Below, one piece after another: positions 12,191 through 25,326 of a stretch of 64,000 bases of DNA (its first letter is position 1; every line of letters starts with the position of its first letter). Both the position numbers and the translations under genes were made by a program. The DNA is taken from assembly GCA_948567375.1 (NCBI GenBank), contig OX419762.1, positions 26,913,465 to 26,977,464 on the forward strand, in the 5' to 3' direction. Source of the stretch: Lunularia cruciata. Its lineage: Eukaryota; Streptophyta; Marchantiopsida; Lunulariales; Lunulariaceae. The notes under the pieces are model-generated. The model made no database searches, had not been told where the DNA came from, and was given only the letters and a program-made list of their open reading frames with translations.

Positions 12191-12813
12191 ATCTTTTATG
12201 GTTGGATTGTGGTCCTGGAATAAAAATAAAATGATATAAAAAAAAGAGATTGAAAAAACCAACATAGTAGTTAATATCCGAGAAGTATAGCATGGTAATG
12301 GCAACCAAAAAACAAAGTATGCAAAGACTGATATAATTTTTGTATATCTAAGTAAAAGAGTAAGATATTTGTGAAGAAACAGTAAACAGTGGACAAGCCC
12401 TCCGAACCCCATCACCCGATGGGTTATTTCCCCAACTCAACATAGTACTTATTTTTGTGTCTTTAGGAAGACAACAATCCAGAAGGGTTTAGGCCCCTGC
12501 GCAATTAGCTGATTGCTCAGCTAGTTCCTTGTTGGAGTGCACTCCGGTGCCACAAAGTGCGTAGCACCTCTCCTTATAGTCTTGTGCCTTTGGCGGCCGT
12601 AGGGTTCAAAAACTCTAAGTGCGTAGAAAGCTTTTCAAGCAAACTAACTTTGCTTGTTTTCTAGATTGAAGTACGTAGTGCGGATAGATCCCTGATGAAA
12701 GATCATCTAAGTAGTAAGCAACTACTGGAAGTAGAAGATCACCCTCAAAAAAAAAACCATGAGACGGGTAAAGCATAAGCCTACAAAATTTGTTGAAATA
12801 CTGATGTAACTCT
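12191..12813. other. non-coding stretch downstream of the coiled-coil pseudogene
   Basis: In minus orientation this is the 3' side of the pseudogene at 12814-15201. It is a unique, moderately GC-rich patch (about 12480-12720) in which TGCGTAG or TACGTAG recurs: CGTAGCACC, GTGCGTAGAAAG and GTACGTAGTGCG. It has no open reading frame with recognisable content. It may be the 3' untranslated part of the element. Confidence 0.4.
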
Positions 12814-15201
12814 TCAATTAGCTACTTTTAGTACCCTGTCTTTGGGTTTCAAAACTTCTAATTCTTCTACCAGATCCAGCAATTCTCTTTCCTGATCTGA
12901 AATTCCACTAGTGGGTAACTTATCTAACTCCTTATCTCCCGACCCACTCTTCTCTAATGTCTCTATCGCTAACTCCAAAGTCATTTATGCTCCTACTTTG
13001 TCTACTTTGGGTTTGGCTCTAACATCCTTCCGAAGTTTGTCTATCTCCAACTTTACTAAGTCTAATCTAATCGCTATATTATCTTCTACCTCTAGTATCT
13101 TCATATCTACACGAGTTCTTAGACTGATCAACAAGGCATTTAAATCTGTGTCTTTTGCCTGTCTTTGCCTTGTCTCCTGCACCAACAACTTCAACTCGTG
13201 CAGCCTCGTTTCTTCAATCCAAACGTTGGCCTCTGTACTCAACATTACGTTCATCCGGAGGACAATCTCCTTCAATGGCTCCAATCGCATCTTTCTTTCT
13301 TGCTCTCAATCTGCAAGCCAATCCTCTCTATACATTGCCAACTCCGCTTTGAACTCAACTTTCACCGTTTCTTTCTCCTTCTCCTTCTGTTCAATCTTCT
13401 CCTCCTGATTACGAAGTAACTCCCGTAATCTCTCTTCTTCCCTATATCTTACTGCCAACTCCCTTTGCCAGAGTTGCTTCTTCTCTTCTACGCTCCCCAT
13501 GACTCTATCGAGCTCTTGTTCCTTTGTTGTTACCCTCACCATAGCATGGATAAGTTCTACTCTTGAATCAGCAAACTACTGCTTCAAAATCTCATACTCT
13601 TCTACTTGTCTCTCCCTCGCTATGTCACTCTTCTTCACAAGCTCCTCTCGATACATCACTTCTCTCTTCAAGTCTTCAATTACTTGAGTCTTCACCACTG
13701 CCTCCGCTCGCAGTACTTCCCTTTCCTCCTCACCTTGGGTTGTAATCTTCTTCAACTCCGAGTTCTCTTCTTCTAATCTTGATACCACCTGCAAGACAGT
13801 CTTCACTTCTGGACAAGTCGACTGCATTTCCTTCTTCTTGTGCTCCAACTTCATCAGCAATGGGCACACAATCTCCAACAGGTACTCCACTCCATCACTC
13901 GCAACTACCTCCTCTTGCGTTGCAATCTCCCTTCTCACTTCTTGTTCACCCGATACTCACCTTTGTCTCTACAGTCTTCGTATCGGAATCGACGCCTCAC
14001 TTCTTGAGCTTTCATTCACTTCTTCTTTCACCTTACTCGGCCTCACTTCACACTTTGCCTTACATCTTGAACGAAATCCCCTCTGAATTCTGATCTTCTT
14101 CTCTTTGGGCTCAAGTATCTCATCCTCCAACTTCGTGTTATCTTCTGGCTCGAGCTCTACTTGAACTCCTTCTTCCTCCTCCGTAGCAGCTAGTACCAAC
14201 GTCATTTCTCCACCTTCATCGCTGTCGCTACTTGTATCTCCACTTTGCAGCATTAGCTCTGGTTCTTCCTTGTGCTCCGAGTCTTCGGTCTTGCACTCGG
14301 CTTCACCTTCTGAGTCTTTGTCTTCTGACTTGATCACCACCATGCCTCGCCTCGGGTTTCCTCTCCTGGTCTTCCAAGGTCTTGTCTTGTCTTTGGCTTT
14401 GCCCTGCCGACTTTGCTTCTTTGACTTTGGAGTACTTGCTTCCATCTCTATGTTCTTCCCCGTCTTCTTGTAGTACTTGTCTGTGCTCCGGATTTGAAGG
14501 ATATACTGCTGCTCCTCTACGTCGACTTCTCTTCTCAAGTCGGGATGGAAATGCAACACCATTTGATTTCGCTCCGCCGAGTTGAGCAAATTCAACCCGA
14601 GGTAAAAGTGTGTTGCAAATGGAATGATGTAATGTGGAGGCGACTTATCCCATAGATTCCACACCATTTGTTGCGTCCTTCCATGGAAGCACCTCGCCCA
14701 ATTGATTGGTTCTCTTGCAAACAATTTGTGAAAGAACACCGCTTGGTGTTTCATCACATACGTCGTTCTCTCCGGCTTCAGGATGGCCATGAGAGCACTC
14801 ACGATCCCTCTCTTCACTAGATCCTTGTAACTCTCAACCTTGCATCCATTCTTCTTTCTCTTCAAAGAAAAAGCGTCTCTCACTTCTTGAGTTTCTTCTG
14901 CTACTTCTCCCTTACCCAAGAATGTGGCACCCTGCTCTGCGCTTGCTTCTCTCCCGAGCACTAATCTCCAATCTGACTCTGTCCAGCAAGCCGGATTTCC
15001 TCTCTTCCCCTCTTCCTCGGGGCCATCGAGACACTTGCTCACAATAATCTCAATCATGAAACCTGGAAAATTGACATTCCAGTTCCAAGCCAAGAATGTA
15101 ATCCAAAGTCGGCTCAAGACTTTGATTCTTGCGATTACGTCTAACCTCCAAGTCGCATGATTCCTCACTGCAAATTTGGAGTTCTTCTTTCCTTCTCCCA
15201 T
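12814..15201 (-). pseudogene. coiled-coil mobile-element-type protein, copy 1, five in-frame stops, family not recognised
   Basis: One reading frame runs without any frameshift from the ATG at 15199-15201 to TGA at 12814-12816 (796 codons including the stop) but is broken by TAG 13969-13971, TGA 13957-13959, TAG 13576-13578, TGA 13306-13308 and TAA 12985-12987. Each could arise from CAG, CGA or CAA by one C-to-T change. The first 410 codons are intact. Layout: a globular N-terminal half (LAWNWNVNFPGF near residue 40; VESYKDLVKRGIV and TYVMKHQAVFFHKLF; REPINWARCFHG; HYIIPFATHFYLGLNLL), a basic Lys/Arg patch that could act as a nuclear signal, an acidic Ser/Glu/Asp stretch, then about 300 residues of heptad-rich coiled coil with many Glu, Lys and Arg. 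I do not recognise the family; it has the look of a gag-like or plant-transposon protein. A diverged second copy lies at 52.3-54.6 kb. Confidence 0.75.
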
Positions 15202-15339
15202 CTCTCATGCTTTCTCACTATCTCTCGGTTTCACTCTCTCAACTTCTCCCTTACACACTAGCGCATCTTCAACTCTATTTCCCTTCCCATGATCACCTGC
15301 AAGACAACTTCTCAACGGCAAAGGAAAATTGCTCGACAT

Positions 15340-15660
15340 TGCTTCGTCATGAGCCCGATTTTTATAGAGTCACGCTTTCTTTGTCTCTCTTCAATTTGAG
15401 TTTCTACCAAGAAATCACACCTCCTACATGCGCCTGTCACTATCAACCGTACTTCACGCGTATGGGCCGCCGGTTTTGAACGGTCTCTTCTTGAATTTCT
15501 TGCCCCGACGAAAGGTTGTTAGACTGACTTCACCTCGGGTTGAGCTCCCCTCGATACAAAGACTCCTTACTTTGGGTTGTATGTTGATAGGGCATTTCCA
15601 AGTACTTTGCCTTACGACCCAAAGTCACTTTACTTTGGGTTCATCCCGAAGACTCTTTTC
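15340..15660 (-). promoter_or_regulatory. candidate promoter of the coiled-coil gene copy 1
   Basis: On the minus strand TATAAAAAT (plus 15358-15366) lies about 160 bp before the ATG at 15201, with no intervening start-like structure. Further upstream (plus about 15540-15650) the sense strand carries two short runs of AACCCAAAGTAA, one followed by GTGACTTTGGG. Similar CCCAAAG and GTGACTTTGG words form the tandem repeat upstream of copy 2 (51626-51760). The shared words suggest common upstream DNA. Confidence 0.5.
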
Positions 15661-15779
15661 TTTGCCTTCTTTGGCCATATAGGCGCAATCCGACTTCTCT
15701 ATACACTTCTTCTTCTCTATTTTGAAAAAAATAAAAATTGTGGGCACCTCACACCACTCTCTCCTCTACTATTTTGAAC

Positions 15780-18540
15780 TCAATGCATTGAGTCAAACTA
15801 AAGACCATTGCCAAAGTAGGTGAATTAGCCTATAACAATGTAGCATCATTTATGTTGTGATTCCTTGTCCAAGATCCCATACCAAAATTGGATTGCTTGA
15901 GCCTCAATAACTCTCTAAGTGAAACTAATTAGCCATCTCATGCAAGTGTATGCCTTGTGTAGGCTCTCTCTAGCCTTCCTAACTCTTGCAAGCTCTTCAA
16001 CTTGGCGGTCCGCACGCCTTGGTAGTTCTACCTCAAACATTAGAAGAACTCCACCATGGAGTCAAATGCCGGTATTGCACCACCTCTTATAGTGGTACTC
16101 CCACTCATAATAGCACCATCTCCAACTAGTGCACCTCCACTAGATCCACCAATGCTAATAGAGCTATACCTTGTGAGTACTATCAATCTACTCCTAGCAA
16201 CCAAGGTTGAAGTGATGGAGATGTAGTTTGGAGATTAATATTATCTCCATAGCTCAATCTCCTCCAAGTGAGTTCTCTTGAACTCATGATAGTTATACAT
16301 TGGTGGACCCTCTAAGTGCTAAAACCCCTTTCCATGCCATGAAAGGTGTGATAAAAGTTGAGTTCCATATCTACTACAGATCGCATCAACTATTAAACTC
16401 CTAGATGAAGTCATCCAACTCAATGGTACTCATTGTACTAGAGTAACACTTGGGAGATATTATGGTACAATAGGTCCATAAATTTCATTAATATCCCACA
16501 ATAACAATGCGGATACACCAAGTGCACTCTATTGAATCAACTCTTGTATCAAACTCCAACTCATAGTCAATCACCTCCCTCATTGGGACTTGAGATAGAG
16601 GCTAATACCTAGTACCACCCAGAGTAAGCCCTCTATGTACTATAGTGATATCTCTTTTAGAATCTCCAAAGAACTCTATCATGCTAATGTAACTCAAACT
16701 GCAACCGCAACCACCACTTATACCTCACCAAGGATCACCACTAAGTGCCACCATCAATCAAACACCACTCCCTAATGTAGCTCTTATTGTGATAACTACA
16801 CTAGAGGAAAGTGCAACCTATAACCTACCATCACAACATGCACTCTCATGATCTGCAGGTCTTCACTTCCTACCTCACCAAAGAGACACACAAGTAGTCT
16901 GATTGGTCATCACTCTAGCCTCACTATCAAGAGCACACCATAGCACTAACACTCTAAAGTCAAGGCACCTCACACAAACATGATGCACAAATAGGAAGTA
17001 GAGAATGGATGGAGTCCAATCTCAAGAAGTCTAAACAAAACACTCCATTTCATAAATCAACACCAGATTGACCCTACCAAGATTTGGCATTGGATATAAT
17101 ATGAGTGTATATGTACTTCCTAAGCTACAATGATCGCCAAGAATGGGATCAAATTGCCTCTCCTAGCCAACGCTACATGTGTATAGGTATCAATGGAACA
17201 ATCACTAGGACAACAAGTGAAGGTGGATAAGTTGGTTAGTGCACCAATCTAAGAACCAAATATACAGTTTGGGGTTCAAACTATATTGCACACAATCTAG
17301 AAGAGTGGGCAGATTTTGCCAAATAGTGACCAAAAACTCACAAAACTAGCTAGCATCATGCCAGCAAGCTAGCTTTATGCCTCAAAGCCTTTAAACATTG
17401 GAATTCAACCAAATGAGGCCTTTCTTCTTGCCAATTTGAACCCTCTCCAAATATGTCAAACCCTCTCCAAATCTAGCCAAGCTTCACCCACTTTGGCCAA
17501 CTCAAGCACTAGTACTAGGGCAATTTGTGCAACCTGCAACCTCCAACCTCCAACTTTAGGCAACTCCTACCAATCTGACGTACCTCCTCTACAATTGACT
17601 GATTGCCAAGTCCTCCACTAAATCTCACCTCAAGCTAAATCAAGATGATGTGGATCTCCAAATCCCTAATTCAAGGGTATATTCCACTTCAATTTTTCAC
17701 TTTGAGCTTCACTTGAGTATATTTCACTTCAATTTGCACCAAATCTACTACCTTGATTTCACCTCATGAGCTCAAATCGGACACCCATTATCTCAAATTG
17801 ACTCAATTCTCAGAAATTTGATGAACACTTCCGCACACCGTTTGCTCCACTGCCAATTCTACATCAATTCACACAAAACTTTTCCACACAATCACTCTTA
17901 GGGGAATCTGAACCTTGGTCAAAGTACCAATGATCAACTAGGCTTGGAGATAACACAAATATCCTAACGCTCACTTATATTATGTAATCAGTTCTTTCTT
18001 ACACTCAAATCAAGTATATACTCACTCCTTCACTCAACAATCTACCAACAATTGTGCATTCCTACATTCAAGCTACACCCACTCTAGCTAAGAGGGTCCA
18101 GGTGATGCTCGTTGACCTCTGTCCACCATAGCTAGGAACTTGAAGGCTCAACATCAAAGAAATGAGCTCTCTGGAGTTGCACTTGGAAGGTATACCCCTC
18201 TTCTTGACCTAGGTCTCAAGTACTAATGGCACCACTAACTGCACATCCAACGGTGTGAACGGTGTGAGTGACGGTGGGTCCCACCATGTGATCAATAGCC
18301 CTAATATAAAATTGGACCGCCAACAAGTAGTCCATGAGTAACTACCAAAATACCTATGATTGTCAACACTACCACTCTAACGTCCAAGCAACCTAGCTTC
18401 GGCACTAGAAATGTTGTAACATTGCATTGGGTTATGACATCCTATTAACGTTGTAAGGGCTAGACCAGAACTAATAGTTGTATCCTACTTATGACTACCC
18501 GAGTACTTAATGTCCTGCCTATAATATTATAAAACTGCAA
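15780..18540. other. long gene-free stretch, possibly decayed element interior
   Basis: No protein family was recognised on either strand. An ATG in good context at 16058 opens a plus-strand frame of about 55 codons rich in Pro, Leu and Ile before stops set in; it might be the start of a lost gag-like gene, but I cannot support that. The rest is unique sequence with many short A/C-rich words (CTCCAAC, CACCAAT) and no clear LTR ends. A weak TATAAAATT occurs at 18305. Confidence 0.4.
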
Positions 18541-20870
18541 AATCAAGGAAAATTGGGATATAAAGAAAAAGTGGGTAGTGACACTAAGTTACTAGGTGGT
18601 CTTCCAAATTCATCCCCTTTGTACTGTACAAAGAATGTCCAACCATGTCTTCCAAATTCTCTAATTCGTTTATCTGGATAAGAGTACCACTCTGAAACAT
18701 GTAAGAATGGTTTGTGGAACATTGTAAATGGCATATACGAATAAAGGTGGCAAGAGCACAAGACACATCACATTAAGAAATTGTAAGAAGAAGAAGCTAT
18801 CTTTTAAATCATATACCACGAGTAGACATGGAAGCCCGGTGGCTCAACAGTATACACGGAAGAAAAAGGAAAAAGAACTACAAGGCACCAAGACGTGCAA
18901 AAGGGATAGAGATGACAAGTCCCAACGAACCAAAAAGGCTAAAAACTGAGGATTTAACTGCTCTAGATAAATTGCTTCTACTAGTTCTCTTTAGCTTTCC
19001 CCCTAACTTGGCATTGGGGGCGTAGTTCTGTTCCTGTTGCTTTTGTCCAGTTGTCCGTTGCCATTATATGTAGAGCCTACTATAGATAAACACATGCTTC
19101 TGTTCGAGTTTGGTCTTGATATTGCACTTGTAATATAGGAGACACATAATGAAACAAAACAAAACTGAGATAGGAAAGATTTCATCAAGTCGCGCAAGTG
19201 AAACCATTGTATGTTAAACAAGATATTAATATGGATATGTGTTTTATATGCAACTAATTCTTTTAGAATTAAAAAAGTAGATGACTCTCTTCTAAAATCC
19301 AAGAAATATCAACTTGTATGATTTTTCTTACGTGTATTAATTGTCCTAATACTCTTTGTGGAACATTCGATGTGATGCATTATAAATATACTAAAAGATA
19401 TGAAAGTTACAGTGGAACCCCTTTAGTTTAATCTGATATGGTTTGCATAATCTTTCATGTATGTGTCAGAACATTTTTTTCATAAAACTCTAGGAATAAA
19501 GAAATAACTTTAATTTTGTATTTTTCTGTATTTGAAGATTTTCACGGTGTTTTATGGCTGTTCACAATGTAAAGAATGAGTGATCACTTGCTATTAAGCT
19601 TGAATTTGCTTTGATATATGTTGTGCGCGAGATATACCAACATTTTCATAGAAAAGACAGTGTTATGAAATATTTTCCCTTCGTAAAATAACCTATGCAA
19701 GGTCTCTAAAAGAACATCAATTCACAGGCTAATATTACAATGATAAGTGAGTAATATAGAGTTGTCCAACTCTACCGTGTCCAACCAAACCTTCTTTATC
19801 ATTATTGTAAACTAAAGAAAGAGATTTACTCCTTTGAAACTACTTAGAAATGATGTGTATTCCTTGCAAATAATTGCATAATTTAACTTTTGGAGATATA
19901 TAATTAAAAAAATATAATTTTTCATATAATAAGATTAAATTCTAAAAATCAATTTGAAATACATAAAAAATGTATTAATTTTTTGATAATTAAAAATGAA
20001 ATGATAATGATTATGCATTAGAAGTATAGTGCTAAAGTTTTTGGAGTTTTCTGCACTTACGAGAGATGCAATAAATTGCTGTAGTAGAATATATTTATTC
20101 TATTATACTGAAAGTCGCTTATCGAGTCTTGCACTTTATACACATTGAATATATTACGAGTAGAACGTGTATTCCAAAGACTTGGAGAGTTATTTTTATT
20201 TTTATGTAAATAATCATCCCTTGTAAGATTATTTGTGGGTGGGATAATCATTTCTTTTAAGACTTCTACATATCAAATTGTACAACTGAGAATTGAATGA
20301 GGTTGATTGAGAGTAAATCTCATGTTTCTGCTATATGCTACGCGCAAGGAAAGTGTTTATAATACCTTTTATTGCATGAAAAATATTGGATTGGGTTAGA
20401 AAGAGATATAAAACCATAAAATGAGGATAGTATATCATATCTAACCTTTTAGAGAAAATCCAATTAGTATCAATTACGATACTAACCTTGTTTCATTGGA
20501 TGCGATAACAAGGGAAACTTGAACATAAAAAGAGGATGAGAAGATCCTATGCGACCTAACTAGAAGAATCTAGTGAAGATTTTATCTAGTGAAGCTCTTA
20601 TGGTTACATAACTAAAAAACTTTTTTGTACTTTTTTATCACATGGGGATAGGTAGCAAAGTGGAATTTTGAATATAATATGAAGCAAAATAGTAAAAGCC
20701 TTGCAAAAAAGAAAAAGTTCCAAACCACTGAATTCAAATGGTATTTGGTTTATTCTTTAACTCTTAGTAAATTACATTCTATTATGTATATATATATGCT
20801 AATATACACATTAACAGTGTAATGCACTAAAGATGTAAAAACAAAACTTCTTCCGGAGTAAAGATGAACA
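18541..20870. other. gene-free AT-rich stretch
   Basis: Short open frames on both strands at 18.5-19.3 kb have no motif I know. CTTTGTACTGTACAAAG at 18617-18633 is a perfect 17-bp palindrome with two GTAC cores. From about 19300 on the sequence is strongly AT-rich and non-coding, most extreme at 19870-20000. Confidence 0.45.
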
Positions 20871-20877
20871 CGGCGTT

Positions 20878-20946
20878 CACCTGGGTATTAAATATTATAT
20901 TATATTATTAAATACCTGGGTATTAAATATTATATATACCTGGTTC
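20878..20946. repeat. short AT-rich direct and near-inverted repeat
   Basis: ACCTGGGTATTAAATATTAT occurs twice (from about 20879 and 20914), and the second copy is followed by ATATACCTGG and then TTCACC. The block starts with TTCACC and ends with TTCACC. The middle (ATTAAATATTATATTATATT and onward) is close to its own reverse complement. It looks like slippage or the footprint of a small inserted palindrome. Confidence 0.75.
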
Positions 20947-22286
20947 ACCTTAATTCCCAAATTGTTTGAAAGCTGAATGGGAGGGAGAATGCTCTTGCTC
21001 CCATCTCTAAGAAAATCAAATGCAACATGTGATCTCTAGAGCAACGACTTGCTGGTTGTTGTTTGTTTCTGAAACTTTGGAGACAACAACGAGTCTAGTG
21101 CCCACGAGATTCAGGCAATCATAGACAGATCCGGTGCACGAAGTAGTAGTGTACTGATCACGCACTGCCCAATCTCTGTTAAACCTTAAGGAGAGTGGAG
21201 TGGAGTGGAGTTAAGGAGAATTTATACTACTGGTAACGCTCATACCTCTCGTTTCTCCAGAAAGTTTGAAGAATATTGTCTTTCTTTCCAGTGAATTGCA
21301 ACAGCGATCTGCGTATCCTTCTCGATGATCGACTCGAAACCAAGGGACAGATTGCTGAAGTGGATGCCACGTTTGGAGGCCACTTTGGCAGGCCGCTCTT
21401 GACGTGGATGCCATCCTGGTCCGGTCATTGACAGAAGGGCGACAAACCACCACGCAAGGGAACAGATAGTGCAAATTGTGTCGAGATCCCGAGGAGTCCC
21501 ACCTAAAACGATTGCCCTACGAGCTAACGATTCGGAGGTGCTTTGAGAGTACCTCTGCTGGGATAGAATATTAATGCAATGGTTGGACTTCTTTGAGTAG
21601 AAGGAAGTCCGATGAAGGGACAAGGTGTGGGGGTGGGCAGTGGCATTGTAGGGTCCAATCGATTTTATTGCTGTCGTTATGATGTTCCTTGTAATCCTTG
21701 TGCAATCACTGTCCAGAATAAGACTGCACCCCAGGATCGATGAAGGAACTGATGTCTGTCCAACTGCGTGTTACAGAGGAAAATATCAATCTCTAAGATG
21801 ATTTTGCATGTCTTAACCTGTTTATTGCAAATTCCGCAGCCTTTAGTTCAGGAAATCGACGTGTTCTGCACTCACATCCAAAACCGTAATCAAAATCACA
21901 AAAATCATTTGAACTTTGACATGTCCACAGACGGGTTTCATCTCTGTCCATCTTCCGACATCTTCCATCTTCTCGAGAGTTTTGCAACGATCCCCCTTCA
22001 GTGAAAAGAACAATCCTCTTCAGGCCGTCAGGTCCACGTTGCCTCCACCTGGCATCCAGTCAGAATATGACCGACCACCTGGGTTACGGGCCCCGTTCAA
22101 GCACTGTGCAGAGTTGCCTACCGGTAGGAACCCGTAATACACGTGGGGACACGTCAAGCTAAGCATCGGTGTTGTAACCCTCCGAGGGGTTTTGCATCAA
22201 CAGCAGCAGCAGGAGAAGACGAAGCAATCACTTGCAATTCGGTGTTGTTTCGAAGCAGAGTGGCGAGATTTTGCAAGCGTTTGGGG
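20947..22286. other. upstream region of the FolD gene
   Basis: Base composition rises toward that of host genes from about 21000. A 127-codon open frame without motifs runs on the minus strand (21240-21623) but lacks an ATG start and is probably chance. No TATA box was recognised near the FolD start; the 5' leader probably begins somewhere in 21900-22200. The frame upstream of the FolD ATG is open back to 22143 but contains no earlier ATG. Confidence 0.45.
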
Positions 22287-25200
22287 ATGGCTGGAGTTAG
22301 TCTTTCTAACGCTGTTCAATTGCGGAAGGTTGTGGATAGATTGGGGTCCCCTATTTCAAGCTCTGCTCCTTCTCCATGTTTGTACACGAGAGCTTCGTTG
22401 TTAGAAAGGGGTAAGGAATTCGGACTGTATATCAGAAGGAATGAGAGCAGCAGCAGTGGCAGGAGAAACTCGGCGCATGTGGGCCTAGGTGGTGTCAGAT
22501 CTAATGTGGAAGGACAAAGGAAGCGACCAAAGTATCTAACGGTAGTGTCAATGTATCGGGGCTTTGGGAGTAGCGGCAACTCAGGCCCGAGAGGAGAAAA
22601 GCCGGAAGATTTTCAGTTGATCAATTCCATCTATGCCCTGAATGGAATTGATCAGTGGAACTACAGTCATGATCTTCAGCGCACTCAAGCAGTTCTTCGC
22701 GATGATGGTAGGTGGGATTAGAAAGTGAATAGTTTTTGTTCCTCAGCAATTCAAAGGATGGAATTTATATTTCTGGCCTCTCATAGTGGCAGAAGATTGT
22801 GCACCTTCATTTTTTTTCTTGCAGTAAAGCAGTCGTTTTGGCTTGGATTTTATCTTTCCTGGCATTCTCCTTTTTGAGTTTCTTGCTCATTCCTGGGACG
22901 TGGAAAGCTGACTGCATTTTCGTGCACACTCACTTCAGTTGCTACAGATTCAATCGCTGAAGTGATTGATGGAAAGAAGATTGCCAAGGACATTCGAGGG
23001 GAAATTGCCCAAGAAGTGACCAGGATGAAAGAGGCGGTGGGGCAAGTTCCTGGGCTTGCAGTTGTGCTTGTGGGTAACCGCACAGACTCTGCAACATATG
23101 TACGTAGTAAACAGAAAGCATGTGAAGAGGTGGGGATTGTTTCTTTTGGGGTCAACTTACCGGAGGATGCGAGCGAACAAGATGTTCTGGAGTCCATTCG
23201 CAAGTTCAACGACGATCCGGCTGTCCATGGGATACTTGTACAGCTTCCGCTACCTAAGGTGATTGTATGCCTCAGACGGTTAATTGCCTAACAAGGTTTG
23301 GATGCTTTACTCTAATCTGGTGGTACGTTCTCCTCTACATAGTGACGAGCAGATACTAGTAAATTGTTGAGTGATTTGCCGAGGGTTAAGGAAGTAGTTC
23401 ACATGAAAAGTAAGTCCTCAGTGCTTAACTCCCAACCCGAAAGAAATAAAGGGAGCCGCTTTGTTACCGTGGTTTTCCTTTTCTTTTTCTTCTTCTTTCA
23501 CACTTGCAGTAACCTTAAATGAAAGGCGTCTGTTGATCTGAAATGAAAGGCGTCTGTTGAACTGAAACGAAATCTGTTTTGTTACATGAGCAAAAAAACT
23601 GTTGTAGGTACAGATATCTGAGTAGACTTATGAATCAGCACGAAATCACCTCAACCTGAGTAGATACTTAATCGGGTTTGATTTTTTCCTTGCAGATCTG
23701 ACAGTTGTCCGTCTCTTTGCAGCATATGAATGAAGAGAAAGTGGTGGGAGCCATCAGCGTAGAAAAAGATGTGGATGGATTTCATCCCTTGAATGTGGGC
23801 AGATTAGCGCTTCAAGGGAGGACACCCCTTTTCGTTTCTTGCACTCCTAAAGGCTGTATTGAACTTCTGCTTCGCTCTGGAGTCGAAATCGCGGGCAAGC
23901 ATGCCGTGGTTGTTGGGCGCAGCAATGTTGTTGGGATGCCTGCTGCTATTCTGCTCCAGGTCAGTATACAGACAAGTTTTCCTCTCGGCTTGACTGCTTG
24001 TGAGGAGATTTTATCTTACCTCGTGTCTGGAGACTATGTTCCACTTGCTCATCACAACTTTCTCTTACCCCGGCAGCATCAACATTTCCGGAGAATATAA
24101 TTTCGCAGTAGTTTCACCATGTCCTACGCTACCAAAACATGAAATAGTGCCGGCACGCAGCTCCTGAGAGTTGTGTCCAAACAATCCCGAGAGTATTATG
24201 TAGATGCAGAACATCTGCTTCATTACAGAACCTTGAGACCTAGACATCTAGTGGTTTATTAGACACTCGGTGTGTCAGGTAATTCCAACTAGTCATGTGG
24301 TCCTGTTGATGTACCAGACACTTGATGCACCCTGCAGAAGTGATTTGTGACGATGGACTTGAGACTATTTTCTTGAACAAAGGGAAAGGTACAGTGGAGG
24401 AAAGTTGGAGTTATGCGTGACAGGGGAATTTGACTACAAGTCTGCCCTTATAGAACCTGAGCCTTCATTCTCCCTTCGTGGATATAGATGTTCTTGATAT
24501 CTTATCCCATATTGATCAATGGTTTGACAGGCACACAATGCGACAGTGACAACTGTGCACTCACGTACACCAAATCCAGCTGAGCTGACCAGGTCTGCGG
24601 ACATCGTCATAGCAGCTGTGGGTGTAGCAAATCTCGTACGTGGTGATTGGATCAAGCCTGGTGCGGTGGTTATTGACGTTGGGATCAATTCCGTGGAGGT
24701 GAGCACTGACTTTCACTGCTGTGGTTTCTTAGAATGTGTTTTGTTGGGTGTAGAATCGCTACTGTTACTCGGTAGGATCTCATGAAACTGGTTCCCTCCA
24801 CAAGTTTCCTCTGCAAAAAATTTGGTTCTCACTGGTCTTAATCCATCCATACAATGTCATACTCTAGTACTCGTTTCTAGGGCAGATCATCGAAGTCGTA
24901 GTCCTTAGTGTTCAGTTCTCTTTGACATGTGTCATCTGTTTATCTAGTTGGTTTGTTAACCACCGATCATTTACAGACGAATTAGATCTTTGATCTCATC
25001 ATATTTGTTTCTCATTTTTCGTAAAATCTACATCCAAGGATGAGGTACTGATCATGTGGAGTTAGTGTGTCGGTAATGTGATTTATTACCTCAGTCTAGA
25101 AGTTCGAGAATGCACTCCAATTCTCACTGATTCTGTGCATCTTTATTATCTTTTCCAGGACCCAACAGCGAAGAGAGGCTATCGACTAGTCGGAGATGTG

Positions 25201-25326
25201 TGTTACCAAGAGGCCGCCAAAGTAGCATCGAAAATCACACCTGTTCCTGGAGGAGTAGGCCCCATGACAATTGCTATGCTCTTGCAGAACACACTCGAAT
25301 CTGCAAAGAGGTCCTTCGACTTCTAG
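22287..25326 (+). CDS. FOLD: bifunctional methylenetetrahydrofolate dehydrogenase / methenyltetrahydrofolate cyclohydrolase, organellar form
   Basis: Five exons (22287-22707, 22948-23258, 23723-23959, 24531-24698, 25159-25326) splice in phase to 434 residues. The enzyme oxidises 5,10-methylene-THF to 5,10-methenyl-THF with NADP and hydrolyses that to 10-formyl-THF. Key family residues are present: Tyr191 and Lys195 in [14 protein letters not shown] (Asp262), TPKGC at 285-289, the nucleotide loop GRSNVVGMP (309-317), the [10 protein letters not shown] segment and PGGVGPMT (409-416). The first 140 residues are unlike bacterial FolD; they begin [16 protein letters not shown], are rich in Ser, Arg and Gly and poor in acids, and look like a targeting peptide plus linker. 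The body most resembles the Arabidopsis mitochondrial-type At2g38660 as I remember it. The ATG at 22287 is the first in frame. All catalytic motifs are intact, so the gene is probably active. Confidence 0.97.

Noticed and set aside
12911..13408. 165-codon plus-strand frame rich in Ser and Phe
   Set aside because: It is the antisense shadow of the coiled-coil pseudogene, whose Glu/Lys-rich codons read as Ser/Phe/Leu on the other strand.
16058..16225. gag start of an LTR element
   Set aside because: Only about 55 codons without zinc knuckle or capsid-like motifs, so the call cannot be supported.
18543..18761. Protein exon around SEWYSYPDKRIREFG on the minus strand
   Set aside because: The reading looks protein-like, but no family, splice context or second exon supports it.
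21240..21623. 127-codon open frame on the minus strand upstream of FolD
   Set aside because: No ATG start, no known motif, and position in the FolD upstream region; likely chance in GC-richer DNA.
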